NCBI GenBank assembly: GCA_011364965.1 | Contig: RDOB01000006.1 | Location: 1 to 64,000, forward strand | Length of the DNA stretch: 64,000 nt | DNA from: Candidatus Heimdallarchaeota archaeon | Lineage (GTDB): Archaea; Asgardarchaeota; Heimdallarchaeia; Hodarchaeales; Hodarchaeaceae | Direction of reading: 5' to 3' | Part shown: positions 16,671-24,933 of the stretch, piece after piece | Layout of the letters: each line of letters starts with the position of its first letter | How positions within the stretch are numbered: the first letter of the stretch is position 1 | The notes under the pieces: generated by a model | What the model saw: only the letters and a program-made list of their open reading frames with translations | Told to the model about the DNA's origin: nothing | Databases searched by the model: none | Translations under genes and position numbers: made by a program

Positions 16671-17642
16671 ATGATACGAAAAATGTCAGTAAATTCTTTT
16701 TTAAAAGAATTAATCTCTGTATTCATCACTGGAATTGCATTTCCAGGTTTTAATTTTCAACAGAAACCCGGATTATATCCAATTGGTGCTCCATCTGAAA
16801 AATCCCCAATCCTTATCACATCAAACTATTTTATAACTGTAAAACGCGTAATATCCTCTCTTAAAAATCAAAAAATTGATTCATGGTTACTTGTCGTAGA
16901 TACTGCTGGAGTGAACGTTTGGTGTTCTGCTGCGGGGGGTAATTTCACAGCAGAGAGAATTTTACAGCAGATCGAAAAAGTGAAACTAAGGGAAAAGCTT
17001 AGTCATAAAAACCTAATATTACCTCAGCTTTCCGCAGCAGGAGTTAATCATATTATTCTAAAGGAAGCTGGTTGGAACGCAAGGTTCGGCCCTGTTGAAA
17101 TCAGAGACCTTGGTGCTTACCTGAAGAATAATTTGGAAAAGTCAAATAAAGCAAAAACAAAAAGCTTCCCTTTTAAGGAGCGGCTTGAACTTAGTATTGG
17201 TCACAATTTCTTTATTTCCCTCATTCTTCTTCCTTTCGTTTTATTAGTGGAGTTATTAAGGAATCCTCTTCCGTTTCTCTCTCCTTGGGCTCAATGGCTT
17301 GTTGCAAATATATTATTCTTACTTTTCTACATTTGGATGTTTGGTTTTCTAGTAGCAATTCTGTATCCGTTTATTCCATTCAAATCTGGATTTCTTAAGG
17401 GATTGATATTGTCGATAGCAATTATTCCCATTGCTGGTTTTTTGTTATTCAGTTCATCATCTCTTGAATTCATACTAGCATTCGGTTCTCTCATTATCTA
17501 TGGTACTGCAATAAGTACTGACTTTGATGGATTCACACCATTGCATGGAATGGATTTTTTTGAGAAGGATTTAATTCTGTTTGCAGGAGTTGCATTGTTA
17601 GTAGTAGTAGGTTTAATTATTTTTCCAGTCGTTCTGACTTAA
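16671..17642 (+). CDS. HgcA-like corrinoid membrane protein
   Basis: A 323-residue protein matching HgcA, the corrinoid methyltransferase of mercury methylation, in length and layout. The N-terminal corrinoid domain carries PGLYPIGAPSEKSPILITSNY, the cap-helix stretch NVWCSAAGGNF with Cys85, LILPQLSAAGV and FGPVEIRDL. About five membrane segments follow (from residue 185), and the STDFDGFTPLHG loop sits where HgcA has a conserved S/T-rich loop. The Cys that coordinates cobalt in HgcA is kept, but canonical N(V/I)WCA(A/G)GK is changed to NVWCSAAG, losing the Gly-Lys. The domain is also related to the CFeSP large subunit of the acetyl-CoA pathway. The next gene is an HgcB-like ferredoxin. Family membership is strong; mercury methylation itself is only a possibility. 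Confidence 0.85.
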   Translation: MIRKMSVNSFLKELISVFITGIAFPGFNFQQKPGLYPIGAPSEKSPILITSNYFITVKRVISSLKNQKIDSWLLVVDTAGVNVWCSAAGGNFTAERILQQIEKVKLREKLSHKNLILPQLSAAGVNHIILKEAGWNARFGPVEIRDLGAYLKNNLEKSNKAKTKSFPFKERLELSIGHNFFISLILLPFVLLVELLRNPLPFLSPWAQWLVANILFLLFYIWMFGFLVAILYPFIPFKSGFLKGLILSIAIIPIAGFLLFSSSSLEFILAFGSLIIYGTAISTDFDGFTPLHGMDFFEKDLILFAGVALLVVVGLIIFPVVLT

Positions 17643-17654
17643 GAGGTTTTAATT

Positions 17655-17873
17655 TTGACAATATTATTTAATGAGAAACGATGTGTAGGATGTAAATACT
17701 GTGTTCAAGTGTGTCCAAGGAATTGCTTTGGTTTCAACGATTCAAAACACAAAGCAGAAATAATTCTCCCGTTGAATTGCTTGAACTGCCGAGCTTGTGA
17801 AATTAACTGTGAGGGAGACGCAATAAGAATTGAAAAGCAAATTTTGAAGAATTTTCTATCACAACTTATTTAG
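17655..17873 (+). CDS. HgcB-like 2[4Fe-4S] ferredoxin
   Basis: A 72-residue ferredoxin with two complete cluster motifs: C10-x2-C13-x2-C16-x3-C20-P and C42-x2-C45-x2-C48-x3-C52. The second has Glu instead of Pro after the last Cys. It starts at TTG 17655, with GAGGT 7 nt upstream, and lies 12 bp after the HgcA-like gene, the usual hgcA-hgcB order. HgcB of known mercury methylators is longer (about 95 aa) and ends in a cysteine pair thought to bind mercury; this protein ends NFLSQLI with no cysteine. It should pass electrons to the corrinoid of its neighbour to regenerate Co(I). Whether it binds mercury is doubtful. Confidence 0.85.
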   Translation: MTILFNEKRCVGCKYCVQVCPRNCFGFNDSKHKAEIILPLNCLNCRACEINCEGDAIRIEKQILKNFLSQLI

Positions 17874-17900
17874 TTTTCAAGTTCCCAATGGTGTGAGTGA

Positions 17901-18839
17901 TTGATTGGTGAAATAATTTCAATTATCGCGATCTTTACTTTTGTTTCGTCCAATACAATGTTTAGAAAAATCGAAACAGAAGTTTCACCAATTTTGATTA
18001 ATGCTTTTCGTACTTCTATTGGCGCTATAACCTTTATTTTATTTGGATTAATTTTAAACCTTTGTAATGTGATATCACAGTTTACAAATGAATTGACTTT
18101 ACTACTCATTATAAGTATTGTCTTCGGACAAGTAGTTGGAGACACTGCTTATTTTATTACTCAGATGAGACTTGGAACTACAATCTCCTTGGCAATTTCG
18201 ATGACTTTTCCTTTTTTCACATTTTTTATTAGTATTTTAATATTAAAAAACCCTGTTCCTGTTCGATTTCTAATTTCTTCGATGTTGATCGCTTTAGGGA
18301 TACTAATAATGCATAATTATAAAATTTCTATTGATACAGATTCAAAAAAAACATCTGTTGTGCTTTTGGGTGATTTGAGAGAAAAAACGTTTGCTATTAT
18401 TATGGGAATAATTGCTGCATTTTCATGGGCTTTAGGAATTGTATTTACTGAAATTAGTGTAAATGAAATCTCCTACATTATTGGTTCTGATACTAATAGC
18501 TCTCTTGTAGCGAATGCTTTTCGGTTCCCATTTGCGTCTCTTTGTTTAATATTGTTATCCTACAATGAGGATAGGTCTTTTTTTAGAAAAATACAGGAGT
18601 GGAATAGGGTTATTATAGCATGGTTGTTCTTTGCTTCTATATTAGGAACATCAATTGGGGCATTACTCTATGTGGAAGCAATTCGTATTGCAGGAGCGGC
18701 TTTTGTCTCTATTTTATGGACAGCAAGCCCTTTATTTGCATTACCGATTACATGGTGGCTAAATGCTGAGCAGATCGGTCGAAAAGGGTTCCTAGGTGTT
18801 ATAATAACAATCATTGGAGCGATTCTGAGTATTCAATAG
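17901..18839 (+). CDS. DMT-superfamily (EamA) transporter
   Basis: A 312-residue protein with ten hydrophobic segments in two EamA repeats; the second repeat begins with FAIIMGIIAAFSWALGIVFTEI and ends IGRKGFLGVIITIIGAILSI. It starts at TTG 17901, 27 bp after the ferredoxin stop and on the same strand, so it may be the third gene of an hgcA-hgcB-like transcript. If so, it is a candidate carrier for the substrate or product of that system; this is inference from position only. Only low similarity to the DMT protein at 13445 is apparent. Confidence 0.82.
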   Translation: MIGEIISIIAIFTFVSSNTMFRKIETEVSPILINAFRTSIGAITFILFGLILNLCNVISQFTNELTLLLIISIVFGQVVGDTAYFITQMRLGTTISLAISMTFPFFTFFISILILKNPVPVRFLISSMLIALGILIMHNYKISIDTDSKKTSVVLLGDLREKTFAIIMGIIAAFSWALGIVFTEISVNEISYIIGSDTNSSLVANAFRFPFASLCLILLSYNEDRSFFRKIQEWNRVIIAWLFFASILGTSIGALLYVEAIRIAGAAFVSILWTASPLFALPITWWLNAEQIGRKGFLGVIITIIGAILSIQ

Positions 18840-18873
18840 CAATATCAGAAATCAATTAAATACTTGAAATTCG

Positions 18874-19422
18874 TTAAATAATTCCTTGTTTGGAAAGAAT
18901 TTCTCGGGTGAGATCAGTGAAAACTTCACGTACGTTTTTATCAAGGTATGCAGATGTTTCAATATATTTTAGTGGCTTAAATTCTTGGATAACATGATCT
19001 TCAAGTGTTTCGTAATCTATCTGAATTTCCTCTTCCAAATCACATTTATTGCCAACTAGAATTTTTGGTAGATCTTCACCTAATCGTGAATCTATTTGTT
19101 CTTTCCAAGTATACAACTCATCTAGAGTATCGCTTCTAGTTAAATCAAAAACCAATAAAGCTCCATGGGCTTTCCTAAAAAATACTTCCCTTAGAGTTTG
19201 AAACCTTTCTTGTCCAGCCACATCAAAAATTATAAGGTTAACTAGAAGACCATTAATCTCTATCAATCTATTAGTAGGATCCATTCCCACTGTAAGTAAA
19301 TAATTAAAATCAAATTTATCATCAACGTATCTTCGAACGAGAGAGGTTTTTCCAACCGCGCCACCTCCAGTAACGATGAGCTTTAGATGATACTTAGGTT
19401 TTCGATCAGAATCGTATGCCAT
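18874..19422 (-). CDS. Rab-like small GTPase
   Basis: A 182-residue GTPase. The P-loop GGGAVGKTS is at residues 19-27, switch I Thr44 is in LLTVGMD, G3 is DVAGQERF at 67-74 (the full Rab-type switch II motif), G4 is NKCD at 125-128 and G5 is ETSAY. It shares the stretch RKAHGALLVFDLTRSDT with the GTPase at 8798, so the two belong to the same lineage-specific group. The true start is the ATG at 19422, preceded by AAAGGTG at normal spacing; an upstream TTG would add 11 unlikely residues. The C-terminus (SKQGII) has no prenylation cysteine. No regulator is adjacent. The gene is convergent with the DMT transporter, 34 bp away. Confidence 0.94.
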   Translation of the reverse strand: MAYDSDRKPKYHLKLIVTGGGAVGKTSLVRRYVDDKFDFNYLLTVGMDPTNRLIEINGLLVNLIIFDVAGQERFQTLREVFFRKAHGALLVFDLTRSDTLDELYTWKEQIDSRLGEDLPKILVGNKCDLEEEIQIDYETLEDHVIQEFKPLKYIETSAYLDKNVREVFTDLTREILSKQGII

Positions 19423-19684
19423 TGTATTCACACCTTTGAGTTGTAAGATAAACATGTCTTATGTTAGTTTTAAATTATACTAAATAGAGAATTCCACAAT
19501 CTTAATTTGTCCTATTAAAGATCAATGTTTGTTACATTGCTTTTATCAGAAAAGAAACATTTAAGATAAAACATAATCATTTCAATCTAAGTTTATTGAT
19601 TTCAACTCTTAAAAGACGAATAAATCAATTATAAAGATTAATCATCTCAGTTTCGACTCTAATGAATTTAAGTTGTGAAACATT

Positions 19685-21559
19685 ATGAGTACAGTAATTT
19701 CTTCTGTTAAAGTAAAAATCAAACGCATACCATGGGGTGTATACCTTAAAAAACAGCTTTACAAACTCCTAGGGTTTCTCGGATTAGGAATATTAATAAT
19801 TGGCATAATGGTGGTAAGCTCAGAAATAAACCTAGAGACAGCTACCAGCGCTGATCTTCTTTACCTTATTGCTGTTGCTTTATCAAGTATTTGTTTCATA
19901 CTCGTATTAATCGGATTTTCAAAGATTATATTATTTGATATGGGAAATGAATTTGGTTTACGAAACGACGAAAATAATACCGTTTATAACGCAAGATTCT
20001 TCTTATTTGCCGCTTTAGCTCTATCATTCTGTTCTGCAATCTACTTACTGTTAGATGTCTTTCTTCAAGCAACATATCTCGAGTTATTACCAGTCTTAAT
20101 GATGGAATGGGTACTCATTGCTTTCGATATTCAAATTGCGGGTTTAACAGATATTGGAAGTGGGAGGGAGTTTTATCAGACTGCAAGAAATATTTATTTT
20201 GCTTTTTTCTTTTTGATAATTATTGGCTTTTCAGTCTTAGTTTTTCTGTCTATATTAACAACTTTAGGCCGTAAACGGGTTGTTTCCCGTTATAAGAAGG
20301 ATGAAACCGAACAAACACAAGAAGAAGAAAATAAACGTTTTTACAAAATTTTTGCTTGGCTCGCAATACCTCTTATTGAAATCTTTCTAGGAAGTTTATT
20401 TTCATCCGAGATTGGATTCATAATTTCAGTTATTTTTCTCATTTTACTGATTTGGTGGGTCTATCAGTTATTTAAAATAATAATACTTGTTGTATGGAGA
20501 GGATTTAAGATTACAGCCTTCATAACAAGTGTGAATGCGTTATTGTTAATCCCACTGATTCTTGTATTGTATGGAGCTCCTGTAATAGCGTGGATGGGTT
20601 GGGATGTAATTCAATTACTCCAACAAGGAGCTATAGACCTGACACTTCCAAATCTAATAACAGCTGGCTTTGAAAGTCTTTCTTATCGTTATCAAGATAT
20701 TCTTAGTATTATACAGCTTGATTTCATTTTTATTACTCTAGTAGCAACTTGTATCGTAGGTTTTGCAGAAGGATTTGCTATTGTAGCTATTTTTACCGCT
20801 ATTTTCAAGGGGGTAGAAGTGGCACGAACAGGTCAGATTATCACTCATTCTCCTCCTAAGATCGCAGTGATTTCAAAATATCTAATCATGCTTGTAGCGT
20901 GGCTAGGATTATCTTGGAATAGCTTTTTGGAGATCTGGAATCTGTTAATAGAAAAGTTTAATTTTCACCTTCCTCCAATTGTGATTCCTTCATTTTTCTA
21001 CCTGATTTATAACTCGTTAATATTGCCCCTGTCGACATGGTTCGAGCAAATTATTCCGATATTAAAATTTGTACCATTCCTCCTCCTTCCTCTCTATTTC
21101 ATACTTTCTGGGGCGTTCAAATTCCTAAGTGTAACAATAATCACTCCTAGAGTTAAGAATCGGCTCTCAATCTTCTTCTTATTAGTATCTACATCATTCG
21201 TTCTTATTATAACTAATATTTTAGGAGACATTTATGAGCTTGGCGCTTCTGTAATTCCTGATGCTCCTCTTATATCCGTTTTTGAGTTGTCCTATATTCT
21301 TACTGAAGCAGTGTTCGCTTTTGAATATTTTGAAGCAATAACGTTCTATACAGGATTTCTTTTTGGCCTTGCGTGGGTAATCCGAAGAGGAATTCAAGCA
21401 ATTCAAATGAGATCTCGTCCACCAGTAATCCCATTTGATGGCCATTTAACCGAATCTGATCTTCAATTGTCTTCTGGGCCTTCTAAAGAAACAAATAAAG
21501 TTCAAACCGAATCTAATAAGAGTGAAATCTCACATGAATCTAGTACTGAAGAAGAATAG
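19685..21559 (+). CDS. Polytopic membrane protein, about 13 TM, unknown
   Basis: A 624-residue protein with about thirteen hydrophobic segments spread from residue 27 to 575, a charged cytoplasmic loop near residues 200-222 (KRVVSRYKKDETEQTQEEENKRF) and an acidic, serine-rich disordered tail of some 45 residues. No transporter signature is recognisable. It sits 120 bp upstream of the ATP synthase operon on the same strand. It could be an Asgard-specific assembly or coupling factor, or an unrelated neighbour; nothing in the sequence decides. The ATG at 19685 is the first in frame after a 230-bp AT-rich gap. Confidence 0.65.
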   Translation: MSTVISSVKVKIKRIPWGVYLKKQLYKLLGFLGLGILIIGIMVVSSEINLETATSADLLYLIAVALSSICFILVLIGFSKIILFDMGNEFGLRNDENNTVYNARFFLFAALALSFCSAIYLLLDVFLQATYLELLPVLMMEWVLIAFDIQIAGLTDIGSGREFYQTARNIYFAFFFLIIIGFSVLVFLSILTTLGRKRVVSRYKKDETEQTQEEENKRFYKIFAWLAIPLIEIFLGSLFSSEIGFIISVIFLILLIWWVYQLFKIIILVVWRGFKITAFITSVNALLLIPLILVLYGAPVIAWMGWDVIQLLQQGAIDLTLPNLITAGFESLSYRYQDILSIIQLDFIFITLVATCIVGFAEGFAIVAIFTAIFKGVEVARTGQIITHSPPKIAVISKYLIMLVAWLGLSWNSFLEIWNLLIEKFNFHLPPIVIPSFFYLIYNSLILPLSTWFEQIIPILKFVPFLLLPLYFILSGAFKFLSVTIITPRVKNRLSIFFLLVSTSFVLIITNILGDIYELGASVIPDAPLISVFELSYILTEAVFAFEYFEAITFYTGFLFGLAWVIRRGIQAIQMRSRPPVIPFDGHLTESDLQLSSGPSKETNKVQTESNKSEISHESSTEEE

Positions 21560-21725
21560 TGTTTTCAATCCTAAAAGCAAACGCCTTTCTAATATTTATG
21601 TTACCAAATTACTTTTTATTTATAATGAGCATTCTAAGGAAATTCAAAATGTTTTAGGGCGAAAGAAATAAAAATAAATTTTGAATACATTGCAACTATT
21701 AAAGATACTACTGTGGAATACCTTA

Positions 21726-22070
21726 ATGAGGACTTCAGAGAAAAACCTTCGTCAGCAAATCGAAGAAAAAGAAGTATATATTCAAGCAGAGTTATTGAAA
21801 GCTCGTAAAGAGCGTGCATTGATTATTGAAGAAGCGAAAGATTATGCTGATGCGCTTATTAGGAATTATAAGAGTGAAAAGGATGAGGAATTTGCTGAGT
21901 GGCGAAGAGAAATAGAGAAAAAAGCAGAATCTCTTTTATTTGACTTTGATGAAAAAGAGAAAGAGAAATTAGATCTTATAGAGAGAAAATGGAAAGAGAA
22001 AAGCAAAAACATGCAAAATGAGATTCTTAAAAAAATCCTACCCGAGAAAAAGCAACATTTGGGAGGTTAG
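21726..22070 (+). CDS. ahaH: A-type ATP synthase subunit H (peripheral stalk)
   Basis: A 114-residue, almost entirely helical, strongly charged protein (KARKERALIIEEAKDYADALIRNYKSE-like heptads) that pairs with subunit E to form the peripheral stalk linking the A1 head to subunit I. It is the first gene of the nine-gene operon, 8 bp before subunit I, where archaeal operons place ahaH. The ATG at 21726 gives the family's usual length (about 105-110). An in-frame TTG at 21681 would add 15 residues with no clear ribosome-binding site. A TATA-like TTTATAAT at 21619-21626 may be the operon promoter. Confidence 0.8.
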   Translation: MRTSEKNLRQQIEEKEVYIQAELLKARKERALIIEEAKDYADALIRNYKSEKDEEFAEWRREIEKKAESLLFDFDEKEKEKLDLIERKWKEKSKNMQNEILKKILPEKKQHLGG

Positions 22071-22078
22071 TTGAGAAA

Positions 22079-24001
22079 ATGATTGAACCAATGATGCATG
22101 TTCATCTTACTGGACTAAAAAGTGAAATTTTTGATATAATAAGATCTATTCGCGATTCAAGAGTTTTTCATTTTTTAATTCCTCCTGGTGGAGGAGTTAG
22201 CATTGCAGATGATCGACTGGAACAAATCCAGCATTCTCTTCAAGATTTGGAGACACGCATATCGGTTGTTTTAGCTAATCTGCCAGCACCCAAATTAGAA
22301 AATGGAGATGAGCCTGCTTTCTACAATCTTGATCCTTATGAGAGTGAAGAAAAATCTGAGGCAATCTTAAAGATCATTGAACCACGATTAATGGAGCTTC
22401 AGCTGGCAATCCGTAGATTGGAAGATCACAATCGCCAAATTCGAAAATACAAAGATATTTTAGTAGACATACATCCATTAGTACGAGAATTTCATAAAAA
22501 TCCCCAAGTTGAATCCATAGTTGTAATATTGGATCGAAGATCGGGTATGTCTTTTTCAGTTTTTGAACAACGGATTTCTACAATTACCGAAGGAGTTTTT
22601 CAATTAGTTCGAAGAAATTTGGATAAGAATTTTATCGCGATTCTTGCACTTTTCGATAAAGAATATTTGACTGATATTCAAACTTTCCTTTATAGTGAAC
22701 GCGTATCAGAGATGCGACTACCTTCTGAATTTCAGGGTATTCCCGTAAGACAAGTTTCTGAAAGAATTCAGGAGACTCAAATTAGAAATGATTCTCATAT
22801 AAAAGGTCTGCATGATGAAAGAGCTGAATTAAGCGAGAAATATTATAACGATCTTGAAACACTCCATAGAAAAATAACAATTATATTAAAGGAATTTGAT
22901 ATTATTAATCGTTTGTCCTATATTTCAGAATTCTCTTTTGAAGTTGAGGGATTTGTACCAAAGTCATTTCTACAGTCTTTTATCGAAACCATTCAATTAA
23001 GGTTTGATAATCGTGTGACAATTTCATCATCCGAAGCTTCAAAAGATGCACCTGTCCTGAGAAGGAATAAAGGAATTATCAAGTCATTTGAAACCTTAAC
23101 AGATCTTGTTGGTTTACCTGTATATGGCTCAATTGACCCCACCCCATTAGTATTCATTTTATTTCCGTTCTTTTGGGGTTTTATGGTAGGAGATGTTGGT
23201 TATGGGTTAATTATTCTTTTATTAGCGTTTTCATTACCTAAGATGTTTCCTGAGAAATTCAAAAGTCAATCGATAAGAAATCTTTTGAATATTTTTATAA
23301 TCAGCAGTATTTGGACAATTGGCTTTGGAATACTGTATGGAGAGCTATTTGGGAATATTGGAGAGGAGCTATTCCATTGGCATCCAATATGGCTAAATAG
23401 ATATACTCAACTCTTAGAATTTTTAGTTGTAGCCATAATTGTAGGTTATCTTGTAATTTTGTTTGGACTTACACTCGGTGTTCTTAATAATCTGAAAACA
23501 GGGCATTCTAAACATGCAAAAGCTGAATTTTTCCTTTTAGCTTTATGGGGGTCAATATTTCTAGTAATTATACTTGGAACCATTAATCTCAATATTTTCT
23601 CTTCTTTAATAGGTTTTGAGATCTTATTTGTTCTTGCATTTATACTTTATCTTATCAGACTTGATGGAGTTGCAGGAATTATTCACGTCATAGATCGATT
23701 CTCAAACATACTCTCCTTTGCACGATTGATGGCTATTGGATTAGTTGGGGCAGAAATGGCATATGTTGCAAATGATCTATATGATAAATTTATTCCTGTT
23801 TTTGGACAATTTGGCCCAAATATGGAACCAGTTGGATTGATTGTAGGGCTTTTAATTACTCTTTCTCTTCATCTGATTAACTTGTTAATTCTCATTCTAA
23901 GTCCATCGATTCATGCTCTTCGATTAAATGTATATGAATTCTTTACTCAATTCACTCAAGTTGGTGAAGCTATTAAATACGAACCATATGGATATAATTA
24001 A
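22079..24001 (+). CDS. atpI: A-type ATP synthase subunit I (stator a)
   Basis: A 640-residue membrane stator. Residues 1-340 form the cytoplasmic arm with long coiled coils (about 80-140 and 240-290). From IDPTPLVFILFPFFWGFMVGDVGYG onward there are seven to eight membrane helices. The essential arginine of the ion path is Arg549 in SNILSFARLMAIGLVGAEMA, matching the conserved Arg of the family (Arg563 in Thermus subunit I). It conducts ions against the K ring. GGAGGT lies upstream within the end of the subunit H gene. Confidence 0.95.
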   Translation: MIEPMMHVHLTGLKSEIFDIIRSIRDSRVFHFLIPPGGGVSIADDRLEQIQHSLQDLETRISVVLANLPAPKLENGDEPAFYNLDPYESEEKSEAILKIIEPRLMELQLAIRRLEDHNRQIRKYKDILVDIHPLVREFHKNPQVESIVVILDRRSGMSFSVFEQRISTITEGVFQLVRRNLDKNFIAILALFDKEYLTDIQTFLYSERVSEMRLPSEFQGIPVRQVSERIQETQIRNDSHIKGLHDERAELSEKYYNDLETLHRKITIILKEFDIINRLSYISEFSFEVEGFVPKSFLQSFIETIQLRFDNRVTISSSEASKDAPVLRRNKGIIKSFETLTDLVGLPVYGSIDPTPLVFILFPFFWGFMVGDVGYGLIILLLAFSLPKMFPEKFKSQSIRNLLNIFIISSIWTIGFGILYGELFGNIGEELFHWHPIWLNRYTQLLEFLVVAIIVGYLVILFGLTLGVLNNLKTGHSKHAKAEFFLLALWGSIFLVIILGTINLNIFSSLIGFEILFVLAFILYLIRLDGVAGIIHVIDRFSNILSFARLMAIGLVGAEMAYVANDLYDKFIPVFGQFGPNMEPVGLIVGLLITLSLHLINLLILILSPSIHALRLNVYEFFTQFTQVGEAIKYEPYGYN

Positions 24002-24028
24002 ATAAAAAGTGATAAAATAAAAGGAGAA

Positions 24029-24274
24029 ATGAAAAATATGTTGATGCAACAGTTTCTTGATATAACAGCGATGAAACCATTAGCTGCCGCGTTGGCAATA
24101 GGATTGGGTGCAATTGGTACCGCCTTAGCTCAGGGAAGAATCGGTTCTTCAGCTGCTGGGATGCTAGCTGAACGTCCTGAAAATTTTGGTTTAGCTTTGA
24201 TACTTGTGGCTATCCCAGAGACAATTCTTGTTCTCTCATTTGTAATTGCAATTATAATTCTTTTTATTGGTTAA
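24029..24274 (+). CDS. atpK: A-type ATP synthase subunit K (proteolipid c ring)
   Basis: An 81-residue, two-helix proteolipid; the ring is therefore made of single hairpins rather than the duplicated four-helix form. The ion-binding carboxylate is Glu64 in VAIPETILVL, and helix 1 carries Gln35 in ALAQGRIGSS. A helix-1 glutamine together with Glu-Thr in helix 2 is compatible with sodium binding as described for A/V-type rings, but sequence alone does not settle proton versus sodium. AAGGAG lies 2 nt before the first ATG, so ATG 24038 (giving MLMQQ) could be the real start. Confidence 0.95.
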   Translation: MKNMLMQQFLDITAMKPLAAALAIGLGAIGTALAQGRIGSSAAGMLAERPENFGLALILVAIPETILVLSFVIAIIILFIG

Positions 24275-24291
24275 GGAGGCGCTCTTCTTAA

Positions 24292-24933
24292 GTGAAAAGT
24301 TCTTCTGATGGAATTTTACAATCGATGGAAATGATGCTTGCTCATCTAAAGGTTGAAATCATAGATGAAGGTAAAAACGAAGCCAAACAAATTCAGCAAG
24401 CTGCACAAACACATCTTGAAGAAATGAAATCAAAGGATCTTCATCACAAAAAGAAGGAGTTAATCTTAATTCAGGTACATCAAAGGATTAGAGAGAGAAC
24501 TAACCAATGGATAAAGAATTTCAACTCGTTAAGGGAAAATTTAATAGAAAAGACTATTGCGGATCGCTTAGGAAGTTTGATTGACGTAAAGGATACTAAT
24601 TCCTTTCCTGATTTGATAAAAGATTTATATTCCGAGCTTGAACCATATTTAGAAGGCCATTCTGCGCTAATTCACGTTACAAAGGGTTCTAGAAAGCACA
24701 TTTCTGAAATACCTTCAAATTGCGATGTAAAAGCCGATTTAGATGAAATAGGCATTAAAATAGAATTTCTAGACCACGCAATAGTAATTGAAAACACTCT
24801 AGAGTCGCGCTTAAGCTTAATCAAGCACGAAATTGAGTCATTGATAAACAAGGAAATATTTAGTGGACTGGAGGATCCTCCATGGCTGGAATCTCAGATC
24901 TTGGATATATTAATGCGCGAATCCATGGTTTGA
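24292..24933 (+). CDS. atpE: A-type ATP synthase subunit E (peripheral stalk)
   Basis: A 213-residue stalk subunit. The N-terminal 90 residues are a charged helix (EIIDEGKNEAKQIQQAAQTHLEEM), and the C-terminal half is the alpha/beta head (ALIHVTKGS, ADLDEIGIKIEF, IVIENTLESRLSLIKHEIESLI) that binds the top of the A1 ring. It starts at GTG 24292, with GGAGG about 12 nt upstream. Its last 52 bases overlap the start of the subunit C gene. Confidence 0.9.
   Translation: MKSSSDGILQSMEMMLAHLKVEIIDEGKNEAKQIQQAAQTHLEEMKSKDLHHKKKELILIQVHQRIRERTNQWIKNFNSLRENLIEKTIADRLGSLIDVKDTNSFPDLIKDLYSELEPYLEGHSALIHVTKGSRKHISEIPSNCDVKADLDEIGIKIEFLDHAIVIENTLESRLSLIKHEIESLINKEIFSGLEDPPWLESQILDILMRESMV

Noticed and set aside
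16671..17873. Confident call of mercury methylation genes
   Set aside because: The cap-helix motif lacks Gly-Lys and the ferredoxin lacks the C-terminal cysteine pair, so only 'HgcA-like' and 'HgcB-like' are claimed.
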